From Streptomyces sp. NBC_01446 (lineage in GTDB: Bacteria; Actinomycetota; Actinomycetes; Streptomycetales; Streptomycetaceae): DNA of 64,000 nucleotides. Position numbers and translations under genes: made by a program. The stretch is from positions 5,170,001-5,234,000 of the forward strand of contig NZ_JAPEPO010000001.1 of assembly GCF_026340095.1 (NCBI RefSeq), in the 5' to 3' direction. The notes below the pieces were generated by a model that was given only the letters and a program-made list of their open reading frames with translations, was not told where the DNA came from and made no database searches. Shown one piece after another: positions 46,972-55,142 of this stretch (position 1 is its first letter; each line of letters begins with the position of its first letter).

Positions 46972-47365
46972 CTGTGTGTGCCCGGGGCGCCGGGGAAGTG
47001 TCCGGAGTGCGGACGAATTTCGACGGACTTCGGAGCGGGGGCTGCGGTTCCCGTACGTAGGGGATGTATCGGGTGTCCCAGACAACATGGCCTGTCTGCC
47101 TGGGAAAGCAAGGTCATTAATCCGAGATGCCTGATGGAATGTACTTGCTGCGGCGAACCGTCTTGGAAGTGACCGCAGTTGGATCAAGTGTCCGGTGCGG
47201 AATCCGCAGCTAAACGGCCGTTGACGTTCCGGATTTCGCACGGTGCAATGACGCGCCGGGAGCGGATGAACAACCCCCCATCGCGACAGCCCTTCGGAGG
47301 CGATAGCGCTCCCGGCCCGAGTATCAGAAACATCTGCCGCACGAGTCGATCGGAACCGCTCCCCC
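46972..47365. other. 394-bp leader region of the APC permease gene
   Basis: No gene is recognised. The part 47090-47290 is relatively AT-rich and should contain the promoter of the permease. The start codon of the permease lacks a good ribosome site, and no tRNA or known riboswitch was seen. Confidence 0.45.
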
Positions 47366-48784
47366 ATGTCCGACACGCTTCGCACAAGCCCCGCGACCGT
47401 CACCGAGGAGCCCCTCGCGCCCCTCGGCAACACGGCCAGTCCCCAGAAGCTCAAGCGTTCCATCGGCGTCGTCGGCGGCACCCTGCTCACGCTCTCGTGC
47501 GTGACGCCCGCCTCCACGCTCTTCGTGGTCGTCCCCGACCTGTTCTCCTCGCTCGGCACCGCCACCGCGCTCACCATCGCGATCGGCTCGCTGCTCTGCA
47601 TAGCCGTCGCGTTCTGCTACTCGGAGCTGGGCACCCTCATCCCCAGCGCGGGCGGCGAGTACGCCATGGTGTCGACGCTCGCGGGCCGCCTCGCCGGCTG
47701 GCTCGTCTTCGTGCTCTCGCTGCTCGTCGTCATGATCGTGCCGCCCGTCATTTCGATGGGCACCGCGGACTACCTCGCCCCGCTCGTGCACCTGCCCGCC
47801 GCCGGTGCCGGAGCGGGCGTCATGCTCCTCGCCACCCTCGCGGGCCTGCTCGACCTGCGCGCCAACGCCTGGATCACCGGCATCTTCCTCGTCCTCGAGG
47901 TCATCGCCGCCGGAGTCGTCGCCGTCCTCGGCTTCGCCCACTCCGAGCGCGGCGCCGGCTCCCTCGTCGACCTGCACGTCTCCGGGGCCGGCGGCCACAC
48001 CGACACCGTCACCGCGATGCTGATCATCTCCGGGCTCGCCATCGCCCTCTTCATCACGCAGGGCTTCTCGACCGCGGTCTACCTCTCCGAGGAGCTGGAG
48101 AACCCGCGCCGCAACGTGGCCCGCACGGTGCTCGCGACCCTCGCCATCTCCACCGTGGTCATCCTGGTACCGGTCGTCGCCATCACCATGGGCGCCCCCG
48201 ACCTCGCCGCCCTCACCAGCGGCGACATCAGCGGCATGGTCGAGGCCTGGTCCAACTCCGCCGTCGGCACGTTCGTCAGCCTCTGCGTCGCCCTCGCGAT
48301 CATCAACGCGGGCATCGTCATGGTCATCCAGAACTCCCGCGTCCTGTTCGCCTCCGCCCGCGACAAGTCCTGGCCCGAGCCGGTCAACAACGCGCTCTCC
48401 AAGCTCGGCCGCTTCGGCTCCCCGTGGGTCGCGACCCTCGTCGTGGGCGTGCCCGGCGCGGCCCTCTGCTTCGTCAACCTCGACACCCTGTACGGCGTGA
48501 CCGGCGTCTCCGTCACCGGCATGTACCTCCTGGTCGCCGTGGCCGCGCTGCTCGCCCGCCGCGGCTCCCACCGCGACCAGCCGGCCTGGCGCATGCCGCT
48601 GTGGCCCGCGGTGCCGGTGGTCCTGATCGCCGTACTCGCCTACATCCTCAGCCAGCAGGAGGTCTCCTACCTGCTGTGGACCGGCGGCATCACCGCCGTG
48701 GCCACCGTCTACTGGGTGCTCTACCTGCGGCCGCGCAAGGACACCCGCTGGCTGGTGTCGATCCCCGAGGACGAGCAGGCCTGA
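47366..48784 (+). CDS. APC-family amino acid/amine permease
   Basis: This 472-residue membrane protein has about twelve membrane helices and belongs to the amino acid-polyamine-organocation family. Helix 1 has KLKRSIGVVGGTLLTLSCVTPASTLFVVVP with the unwound Gly-rich segment that binds substrate; LGTLIPSAGGEYAMVSTLAGRLAG is the highly conserved loop; and GFSTAVYLSEELENPRRNVARTVLAT marks helix 6 and the following loop. The ATG at 47366 has no clear ribosome site. Solute specificity cannot be told. It is monocistronic, between the iol operon and a convergent GNAT gene. Confidence 0.87.
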   Translation: MSDTLRTSPATVTEEPLAPLGNTASPQKLKRSIGVVGGTLLTLSCVTPASTLFVVVPDLFSSLGTATALTIAIGSLLCIAVAFCYSELGTLIPSAGGEYAMVSTLAGRLAGWLVFVLSLLVVMIVPPVISMGTADYLAPLVHLPAAGAGAGVMLLATLAGLLDLRANAWITGIFLVLEVIAAGVVAVLGFAHSERGAGSLVDLHVSGAGGHTDTVTAMLIISGLAIALFITQGFSTAVYLSEELENPRRNVARTVLATLAISTVVILVPVVAITMGAPDLAALTSGDISGMVEAWSNSAVGTFVSLCVALAIINAGIVMVIQNSRVLFASARDKSWPEPVNNALSKLGRFGSPWVATLVVGVPGAALCFVNLDTLYGVTGVSVTGMYLLVAVAALLARRGSHRDQPAWRMPLWPAVPVVLIAVLAYILSQQEVSYLLWTGGITAVATVYWVLYLRPRKDTRWLVSIPEDEQA

Positions 48785-48809
48785 GCGTCGGCCCCGCCCC
48801 GGGCGGCGC

Positions 48810-49229
48810 TCAGACGAACGACCACTCGATGACGGCGCACCCACCGCCGTCCCGGCCGCCCGCGCCGCGATACGTCGCGAGCGCGGGCGCGTTGTCCGTG
48901 TCCACGCCGACCCACATCCCGTAACAGCCCCGCTCCCTGGCCAGCTCCGCCAGCGCCTCGACCAGGGAGCGGCCGATGCCGCGGCGCCGGTACGGCCCGG
49001 CCACCGACAGCTCGTACAGGAACATCTCCACTCCCTTGTCCGGGTGGATCGTCTCCACCCCGCTGACGAAGCCCACGGGCTCGTCGTCCTCGTAGGCCAG
49101 GAAGAGATGGTGGCCAGGGGTCCGTAGGAAGCGGGCGGACCAGTCAGGAAGGGCGGGCCCGTCGAACAGGGGCCCGGCGGCAGTCAGTTCGTCGACGGTG
49201 CGGGCACGGCGGATGCCGGATTTGTGCAT
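48810..49229 (-). CDS. GNAT acetyltransferase, AAC(3)-I-like
   Basis: This 139-residue acetyltransferase has the acetyl-CoA loop LSVAGPYRRRGIGRSLVEAL and the C-terminal GMWVGVDTDNAPALATYRGAG. The order and segments FLYELSVAGPYRRRGIG resemble aminoglycoside 3-N-acetyltransferases of the AAC(3)-I group, although many members act on other amines. ATG 49229 begins MHKSGIRRARTVDEL. It is convergent with the permease gene (25 bp between ends) and divergent from the hydrolase/ABC fusion gene. Aminoglycoside resistance should not be assumed. Confidence 0.75.
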   Translation of the reverse strand: MHKSGIRRARTVDELTAAGPLFDGPALPDWSARFLRTPGHHLFLAYEDDEPVGFVSGVETIHPDKGVEMFLYELSVAGPYRRRGIGRSLVEALAELARERGCYGMWVGVDTDNAPALATYRGAGGRDGGGCAVIEWSFV

Positions 49230-49344
49230 GACGCTTCGTACCACGAGCGGTGTACGCGGGGGCGGGACCCTACTCCCCAGGGAGGTCCCCCGGTTCACAC
49301 CGGGGGCTGCTCCCGTTGTCGGCGGTCGCCCGTACCGTTGACGC

Positions 49345-52131
49345 ATGGATCTACGACTGACCGGACCGCGGGCCAGGCCGCGGCGGTGGGCGGCGGCCGC
49401 CGCGGCCGTCGTGGTGCTCGCGGGCGCAGGCACGTGGACGGCCGCGGCCGCCTCGGACGACGCGCCCCCCGTGCAGCGCCGCGACACGGTGATGGACACG
49501 GGCGGAGCCAGGATCGACACGTCGTACTTCACGACGCCCGGATCCGAGCGCCGCCCCGCCGTCCTGCTCGCCCACGGCTTCGGCGCCAGCAAGGACGAGC
49601 TGCGCGCCCAGGCCGAGGGCCTCGCCCGCGACGGATACGCCGTGCTGACCTGGTCGGCGCGCGGCTTCGGCCACTCCACGGGCAAGATCGGGCTCAACGA
49701 CCCGAAGGGCGAGGTCGCCGACGCGTCCCGGCTCATCGACTGGCTGGCGAAGCGGCCCGAGGTGCAGCTCGACAAGAAGGGCGACCCGCGCGTCGGCGTC
49801 ACCGGCGCCTCGTACGGCGGAGCGGTCTCGCTGCTCGCCGCCGGGTACGACGACCGGGTCGACGCCATCGCCCCGCAGATCACGTACTGGAACCTCGCCG
49901 ACGCGCTGTTCCCCCAGGGCGTCTACAAGAAGCTCTGGGCCGGGCTCTTCATCAACACCGGCGGCGGCTGCGACCGGTTCGAGCCGCAGCTGTGCCGCAT
50001 GTACGAGCGCGTCGCCGAGGCCGGGAAGCCGGACGCCGCGGCCCGCGCACTCCTCGAGGAGCGCTCGCCGATCGCCGTCGGCAAGCACATCAAGGTGCCC
50101 ACGCTCCTGATGCAGGGCCAGACCGACTCCCTGTTCCCCCTCGGTCAGGCCGACGCGGCCGCCAAGGCGATCCGGGCCAACGGCGCGCCCGTCGACGTCG
50201 ACTGGATCGCGGGCGGTCACGACGGCGGCGACCGCGAGACGGGGCGCGTCGAAGCCCGCGTCGACTCCTGGTTCGACCGCTATCTGAAGGACGACAAGGC
50301 CGCCGACACCGGCCCCGCCTTCCGCGTCACCCGCACCGGAGGCATCGACTCCACCGACGGCGCCGCCCAGCTGCGCGGCGCGAGCAGTGACACGTACCCG
50401 GGCCTCGCGAACGACCCGCGGCGCGTGCCGCTGACCGGGCGCGAGCAGCGCGTCGACAACCCCGCGGGAGCCAGCCCGCCCGCCATCTCGAACCTGCCGG
50501 GGCTCGGAGGCGGCGGCGGTGGCGGACTCGGCCAGCTCTCCTCCCTGGGCGTCGGCCTCTCCCTCGACTTCCCCGGCCAGTTCGCCCACTTCGAGTCGGC
50601 GCCCCTGCGCGACGACCTGCACGTCACGGGGTCCCCGACGGTGACGGTGCACGTCACGTCCGACAGCGACGACGCCGTCCTGTTCGGCAAGGTGTACGAC
50701 GTCGCGCCCGGCGGCGGGTCCCAGCCGGTGCTGCCCTCTCAACTCGCCTCGCCCGTAAGGGTGGTGGGCTCCGGAGCCGCCGGTGGCAAGGACGTCACGC
50801 TCACGCTCCCCGCCATCGACCACGAAGTGCAGAAGGGCCACCGGCTGCGCCTCGTCCTGTCCTCCACGGACCTCGGCTACGCGTCCCCGACCCACCCCGC
50901 CACGTACACCGTCTCCCTCAAGAGCGACCTGTCCGTGCCCACCGCACCCGCCGTGCGCACGGCGGCCGCGCCGCTGCCCGCCTGGGTGTGGTGGCTGCCC
51001 CTCGCCGGGGTCCTGGCGGCGCTCGCCCTGCTGCTCACCGGGCGCCGCCGCGCGAGCGCGGGAGCCCCCGACCCGGACCTCGCCGAAGTCCCGCTCCAGA
51101 TCACCGGCCTGAGCAAGAAGTACGCGAAGTCCGCCGACCGGTACGCGGTCCGTGACCTGTCCTTCCGCGTGGAGAAGGGCCAGGTCCTCGGCCTCCTCGG
51201 GCCGAACGGCGCGGGCAAGACCACGACCCTGCGCATGCTGATGGGCCTCATCAGGCCCGACGGCGGCGAGATCCGCGTCTTCGGGCACGCCATCAGGCCG
51301 GGCGCGCCCGTCCTGTCGCGGGTCGGCGCGTTCGTCGAGGGCGCGGGCTTCCTGCCGCACCTGTCCGGCCGGGAGAACCTGGAGCTGTACTGGGCGGCCA
51401 CCGGCCGCCCCGCCGAGGACGCGCACCTGGAAGAGGCCCTGGAGATCGCCGGGCTCGGCGACGCCCTGGCCCGCGCCGTGCGCACCTACTCGCAGGGCAT
51501 GCGCCAGCGGCTCGCCATCGCGCAGGCCATGCTGGGCCTGCCCGACCTCCTCATCCTCGATGAGCCGACGAACGGCCTCGACCCGCCCCAGATCCGCGAG
51601 ATGCGCGAGGTGATGATCCGGTACGCCGCCGCGGGCCGCACGGTCATCGTCTCCAGCCATCTCCTCGCCGAGGTCGAGCAGACCTGCACGCACCTGGTGG
51701 TCATGGACCGCGGCCGCCTGGTGCAGGCGGGACCGGTCGCCGACATCATCGGCTCCGGCGACACCCTCCTGGCCGGGCTCGCGGCGGACATCTCCGACGC
51801 GCTGGTGGAGAAGGTGGAGGCGCTGCCCGGCGTGGAGTCGGCGGCCCGCGCGGACGGCGGACTCCTGGTCCGTCTCGCCGCTCCCGCGCACGCGGGTGTC
51901 CCGGCGACGGCTGTGGCGGTTCCCGCCGAGTTCGCCACGGAGAGCGCCCCGGCGACACCCGAGGACCCGGCCCGGTCCGCGGTCCTCATGCCTCCCGCCG
52001 GCGACCGGGAGACGGCCGCCGCCAGGCTCCTCGCCGAGCTGGTCCGGCTCGACGTGCCGGTCGCATCGCTCGGCCCGCACCGCCGTCTCGAAGACGCGTT
52101 CCTGACCCTGATCGGAGGCGAAGCCGGATGA
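49345..52131 (+). CDS. Secreted alpha/beta-hydrolase fused to an ABC transporter ATPase
   Basis: This 928-residue fusion has two catalytic parts on opposite sides of the membrane. After a signal-anchor (residues about 14-36) comes a CocE/X-Pro-dipeptidyl-peptidase-like alpha/beta hydrolase with Ser156 in GASYGG, Asp261 in QGQTDSLF and His292 in GGHDGG, followed by a beta-sandwich of the X-Pro type (about 370-540). A second helix, AWVWWLPLAGVLAALALLLTG (about 547-567), leads inside to an NBD with Walker A GPNGAGKT at 619-626, signature YSQGMRQRL and Walker B LLILDEPTNGLD. The permease gene overlaps its end by 4 bases. The ATPase should drive that permease; the outer hydrolase would process its solute or peptide substrates. 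Both halves look intact. Confidence 0.88.
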   Translation: MDLRLTGPRARPRRWAAAAAAVVVLAGAGTWTAAAASDDAPPVQRRDTVMDTGGARIDTSYFTTPGSERRPAVLLAHGFGASKDELRAQAEGLARDGYAVLTWSARGFGHSTGKIGLNDPKGEVADASRLIDWLAKRPEVQLDKKGDPRVGVTGASYGGAVSLLAAGYDDRVDAIAPQITYWNLADALFPQGVYKKLWAGLFINTGGGCDRFEPQLCRMYERVAEAGKPDAAARALLEERSPIAVGKHIKVPTLLMQGQTDSLFPLGQADAAAKAIRANGAPVDVDWIAGGHDGGDRETGRVEARVDSWFDRYLKDDKAADTGPAFRVTRTGGIDSTDGAAQLRGASSDTYPGLANDPRRVPLTGREQRVDNPAGASPPAISNLPGLGGGGGGGLGQLSSLGVGLSLDFPGQFAHFESAPLRDDLHVTGSPTVTVHVTSDSDDAVLFGKVYDVAPGGGSQPVLPSQLASPVRVVGSGAAGGKDVTLTLPAIDHEVQKGHRLRLVLSSTDLGYASPTHPATYTVSLKSDLSVPTAPAVRTAAAPLPAWVWWLPLAGVLAALALLLTGRRRASAGAPDPDLAEVPLQITGLSKKYAKSADRYAVRDLSFRVEKGQVLGLLGPNGAGKTTTLRMLMGLIRPDGGEIRVFGHAIRPGAPVLSRVGAFVEGAGFLPHLSGRENLELYWAATGRPAEDAHLEEALEIAGLGDALARAVRTYSQGMRQRLAIAQAMLGLPDLLILDEPTNGLDPPQIREMREVMIRYAAAGRTVIVSSHLLAEVEQTCTHLVVMDRGRLVQAGPVADIIGSGDTLLAGLAADISDALVEKVEALPGVESAARADGGLLVRLAAPAHAGVPATAVAVPAEFATESAPATPEDPARSAVLMPPAGDRETAAARLLAELVRLDVPVASLGPHRRLEDAFLTLIGGEAG

Positions 52132-52991
52132 CCGCGCTCGTCGAGTCCACCGAGGTGGCGCCCGGATACCGCGCGCGCCGCACCCTGCCCCTGCGGGTCG
52201 AGGCCGTACGCCAGCTGAAGCGGCGGCGCACGCTCGTCATGGGAGCCGTCCTCGCCCTGCTGCCGTTCGTTCTGGTCGTCGCGTTCGCCATCGGCGGCGA
52301 CCCGGGGGCGCGCAACGGCCGGGTGACGCTGATGGACACGGCCACCGCGTCCGGCGCCAACTTCGCCGCGACGTGCCTGTTCGTCTCGGCCGGGTTCCTG
52401 CTCGTGATCCCCGTGGCCCTGTTCTGCGGGGACACGGTCGCCTCCGAGGCCGGCTGGTCCAGCCTGCGCTACCTCCTCGCGGCGCCCGTGCCCCGCGCCC
52501 GCCTCCTGTGGAGCAAGCTCACCGTCGCGCTCACCCTCAGCCTCGCCGCGATGGTCCTGCTGCCTGTCGTCGCCCTCGCGGTCGGCACGGCCACCTACGG
52601 CTGGGGCCCGCTGGAGATCCCGACCGGCGGCGCGCTCCCCGCGGGCACGGCGGCGCAGCGGCTGCTCGTCGTGATCGCGTACATCTTCGTGTCCCAACTG
52701 GTCACCGCGGGGCTCGCGTTCTGGCTGTCGACGAAGACGGACGCGCCGCTCGGCGCGGTCGGCGGCGCGGTCGGGCTCACCATCGTGGGCAATGTGCTCG
52801 ACGCGGTGACGGCACTCGGCGACTGGCGCGACTTCCTGCCCGCGCACTGGCAGTTCGCATGGGCGGACGCCATCCAGCCGCGCCTGGAGTGGGGCGGCAT
52901 GATCCAGGGGACGGCCGTCTCGGTAACGTACGCCGTCATCCTGTTCGCCCTGGCCTTCCGGGGATTTCGCCGCAAGGACATCGTCTCGTAG
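52128..52991 (+). CDS. ABC-2-type permease partner of the hydrolase/ATPase fusion
   Basis: This 287-residue membrane protein has about six helices and is of the ABC-2 type, with a first helix after RVEAVRQLKRRRTLVMGAVLALLPFVLVVAFAIGG, a conserved loop with SEAGWSSLRYLLAAPVPRARLLWSKL, and the last helix followed by FRGFRRKDIVS. It begins inside the stop of the fusion gene (ATGA), so the two are made in a fixed ratio. The complex probably exports something; which compound is unknown. No third gene of the unit was found; the downstream VWA lipoprotein is 150 bp away with its own start. Confidence 0.86.
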   Translation: MTALVESTEVAPGYRARRTLPLRVEAVRQLKRRRTLVMGAVLALLPFVLVVAFAIGGDPGARNGRVTLMDTATASGANFAATCLFVSAGFLLVIPVALFCGDTVASEAGWSSLRYLLAAPVPRARLLWSKLTVALTLSLAAMVLLPVVALAVGTATYGWGPLEIPTGGALPAGTAAQRLLVVIAYIFVSQLVTAGLAFWLSTKTDAPLGAVGGAVGLTIVGNVLDAVTALGDWRDFLPAHWQFAWADAIQPRLEWGGMIQGTAVSVTYAVILFALAFRGFRRKDIVS

Positions 52992-53141
52992 GTCTCCGGA
53001 GGATCACCCTCCGGCCTCGGCGGGCCCCCTCCGTAGCCGCATCGAGATCCATCCGCAACGCCACCGACTGCTCGTTCCGGCCGTCTCGGACGTCACATTC
53101 ACAAGTGCTGACGCAGCGATCGGCGAACCGAGGGGGCACGG

Positions 53142-54767
53142 ATGAGGCCTGACAGCGAGCACCGCGCAGGGGACCGCGACCGTACGCGGGCATCGGCGCG
53201 GGCGCGAAGGCGGCCACGCGCACGGACACGGGTACGGGCGGTCGGCCTGCTCGCGGCGGCGCTCGTGGGCGGTCTCCTCGTCACCGGGTGCGGCGGCGGG
53301 AGCGACGGCTCCTCGGCGGACGGCGGCAAGGCGCGGCGCGCGGTCCCGCTGCCCGCCCCCGCCCCGGCCCGCCCGTCCGCACCCTCGACGCCCGCGCCGG
53401 GCACCGAGGCCGACGGCGAGCAGCGCGACATCGCGCCGACCGGCACCCCGTCGCCGACGCCCGCGGACTACCTCTCCACGTTCGCCCTCGACGTCGACAC
53501 CGCGTCCTACGGCTACGCCCGCCGCACCCTCGCGGACGGGCGCCTGCCCGACCCGAAGACCGTGCGGCCCGAGGAGTTCATCAACAGCTTCCGCCAGGAC
53601 TACCCGCGCCCCGAGGGCAACGGCTTCTCCGTGACGGCGGACGGGGCCCGCGCCGGCGAAGAGGGCTGGTCCTTCCTCCGGGTCGGCCTCGCCACCGGCC
53701 CGGCGGCCCCGGCGTCCGAGCGGCCGCCCGCCGCGCTCACCTTCGTCATCGACGTCTCCGGCTCCATGTCCGAAACCGGCAGGCTCGACCTGGTCAAGCA
53801 GTCCCTCGGCGTCATGACCGACCAACTGCGCCCCGACGACTCACTCGCACTCGTCACCTTCAGCGACACGGCCGAGACGGTGCTGCCGATGACCCGCGTC
53901 GGCGGCGGCCGGGGACGGGTCCATGACGCGATCGACAGCCTGGAGCCCCTGTCCTCCACGAACCTCGACGCGGGTGTCCGCACCGGCTACGACACCGCGG
54001 TCGAGGGAGCGCGCCCCGGCGCCACCAACCGCGTCGTCCTCCTCTCCGACGCCCTCGCCAACACCGGTGAGACCGACGCCGACGCGATCCTCGACCGGAT
54101 CTCCGACGCCCGTCGCGAGCACGGCATCACGCTGTTCGGTGTAGGAGTCGGCAGTGAGTACGGCGACGCCCTGATGGAGCGCCTCGCCGACAAGGGCGAC
54201 GGCCACACGACGTACGTCTCCACTCCCGAGGAGGCCCGGAAGGTCTTCTGCGACGAGCTGCCGCAGAACATCGAACTGCGTGCCCGTGAGGCCAAGGCGC
54301 AGGTCGCCTTCGACCCGCAGACCGTGCAGCGGTTCCGGCTCATCGGCTACGACGACCGGCGGGTCGCCGACGACGACTACCGCGACGACCGCGTGGACGG
54401 CGGCGAGGTCGGCCCCGGCCACACCGTGACCGCGCTGTACGCGATACGGCTGCGCCCGGGCGCGAGCGGCCACGTCGCGACGGCGGGCGTGCGCTGGCTG
54501 GACCCCGACACGCGGGCCCCGCACGAGGAGACGACCCAGATCGAGGCGTCCGCGCTGGACACGGACGTATGGCGCTCGAACCACGGCCTCCAACTGACGG
54601 CCACGGCCGCCTACTTCGCGGACGCCCTGAGGCAGGGCGCGCTGCCGGGAGCGCCCACGCTTCCCCAACTGGCGTCACGGGCGGACAAGTTGGCCCGCGC
54701 GACGGAGGACAAGGACGTGCGGCAGCTCGCGGAAGCGATACGCAGGGCCGACGAACTACGGATCTGA
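53142..54767 (+). CDS. Von Willebrand factor A domain lipoprotein (YfbK type)
   Basis: This 541-residue surface protein starts with an Arg-rich 30-residue stretch, then a hydrophobic segment and lipobox LVTGC with Cys50. A Pro/Ala linker precedes a YfbK-type N-terminal region (residues 110-180: DYLSTFALDVDTASYGYARRTLADGRLP). The VWA domain spans about 195-380, with the MIDAS motif DVSGSMS beginning at Asp204, and Thr in SSTNLDAGV as its third ligand. A C-terminal DUF3520-like region follows. It should bind a divalent metal and a partner protein outside the cell; partner and role are unknown. ATG 53142 has GAGGGG upstream. Confidence 0.88.
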   Translation: MRPDSEHRAGDRDRTRASARARRRPRARTRVRAVGLLAAALVGGLLVTGCGGGSDGSSADGGKARRAVPLPAPAPARPSAPSTPAPGTEADGEQRDIAPTGTPSPTPADYLSTFALDVDTASYGYARRTLADGRLPDPKTVRPEEFINSFRQDYPRPEGNGFSVTADGARAGEEGWSFLRVGLATGPAAPASERPPAALTFVIDVSGSMSETGRLDLVKQSLGVMTDQLRPDDSLALVTFSDTAETVLPMTRVGGGRGRVHDAIDSLEPLSSTNLDAGVRTGYDTAVEGARPGATNRVVLLSDALANTGETDADAILDRISDARREHGITLFGVGVGSEYGDALMERLADKGDGHTTYVSTPEEARKVFCDELPQNIELRAREAKAQVAFDPQTVQRFRLIGYDDRRVADDDYRDDRVDGGEVGPGHTVTALYAIRLRPGASGHVATAGVRWLDPDTRAPHEETTQIEASALDTDVWRSNHGLQLTATAAYFADALRQGALPGAPTLPQLASRADKLARATEDKDVRQLAEAIRRADELRI

Positions 54768-54777
54768 GGGCAGTCGC

Positions 54778-54793
54778 ACCTGCTCCCGCAGGT
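54778..54793 (+). terminator. Short hairpin after the VWA gene
   Basis: ACCTGC pairs with GCAGGT around TCCC, 11 bp after the stop. The 6-bp stem without T-tract makes it only a possible terminator. Confidence 0.3.
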
Positions 54794-54831
54794 TGGAGAA
54801 GCTGTCATTTCGCCCTGTAAGTTCTGGGTGA

Positions 54832-55110
54832 ATTGGGCGCCCGCACCGCGCAATGGTGGTGTCCGGCGTGGTCGGCACGGTTTCCGCGTTGTTCTCCACC
54901 GTCTTCTACATGGCCGCCGCCCTCTGGCTTCGCTGGGACCTGGCCCTCGTCACCTTTCTGCTCGCCCCGCTCTTCCTCGTCGCCGCCCGCCGCTTCGCCG
55001 GCCGCATCAAGTCCGCGGCCCGTGACGAGCGCACCGCGGACGGCGCCATCACCTCGGTCGTCGAGGAGTCCCTCGGCAATGTCGTCCTCACCCAGGCCTA
55101 CAACCCTTAG
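54832..55110 (+). pseudogene. Remnant of an ABC exporter transmembrane domain
   Basis: An open frame of about 90 codons encodes an internal piece of a type IV ABC exporter: VVSGVVGTVSALFSTVFYMAAALWLRWDLA is a membrane hairpin, and FAGRIKSAARDERTADGAITSVVEESLGNVVLTQAYN is the coupling-loop segment that is normally followed by more helices and an NBD. The frame closes at AYNP-stop, and the residues before the first ATG (54853) are not homologous, so both ends are lost. It lies directly before an insertion sequence. The left end is joined to unrelated DNA, so loss involved more than the IS insertion. Confidence 0.75.
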
Positions 55111-55138
55111 CCCAGGGGACCCGTCTTCACGACAGGCC

Positions 55139-55142
55139 CTAG
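55139..55142. repeat. CTAG target copy, left of the first IS
   Basis: CTAG directly precedes the left terminal repeat of the IS701-type element and matches the CTAG after its right end. Confidence 0.75.

Noticed and set aside
48810-49229. Calling the GNAT protein an aminoglycoside-resistance enzyme
   Set aside because: The likeness to AAC(3)-I lies mainly in the general acetyl-CoA motif; the substrate is not evident.
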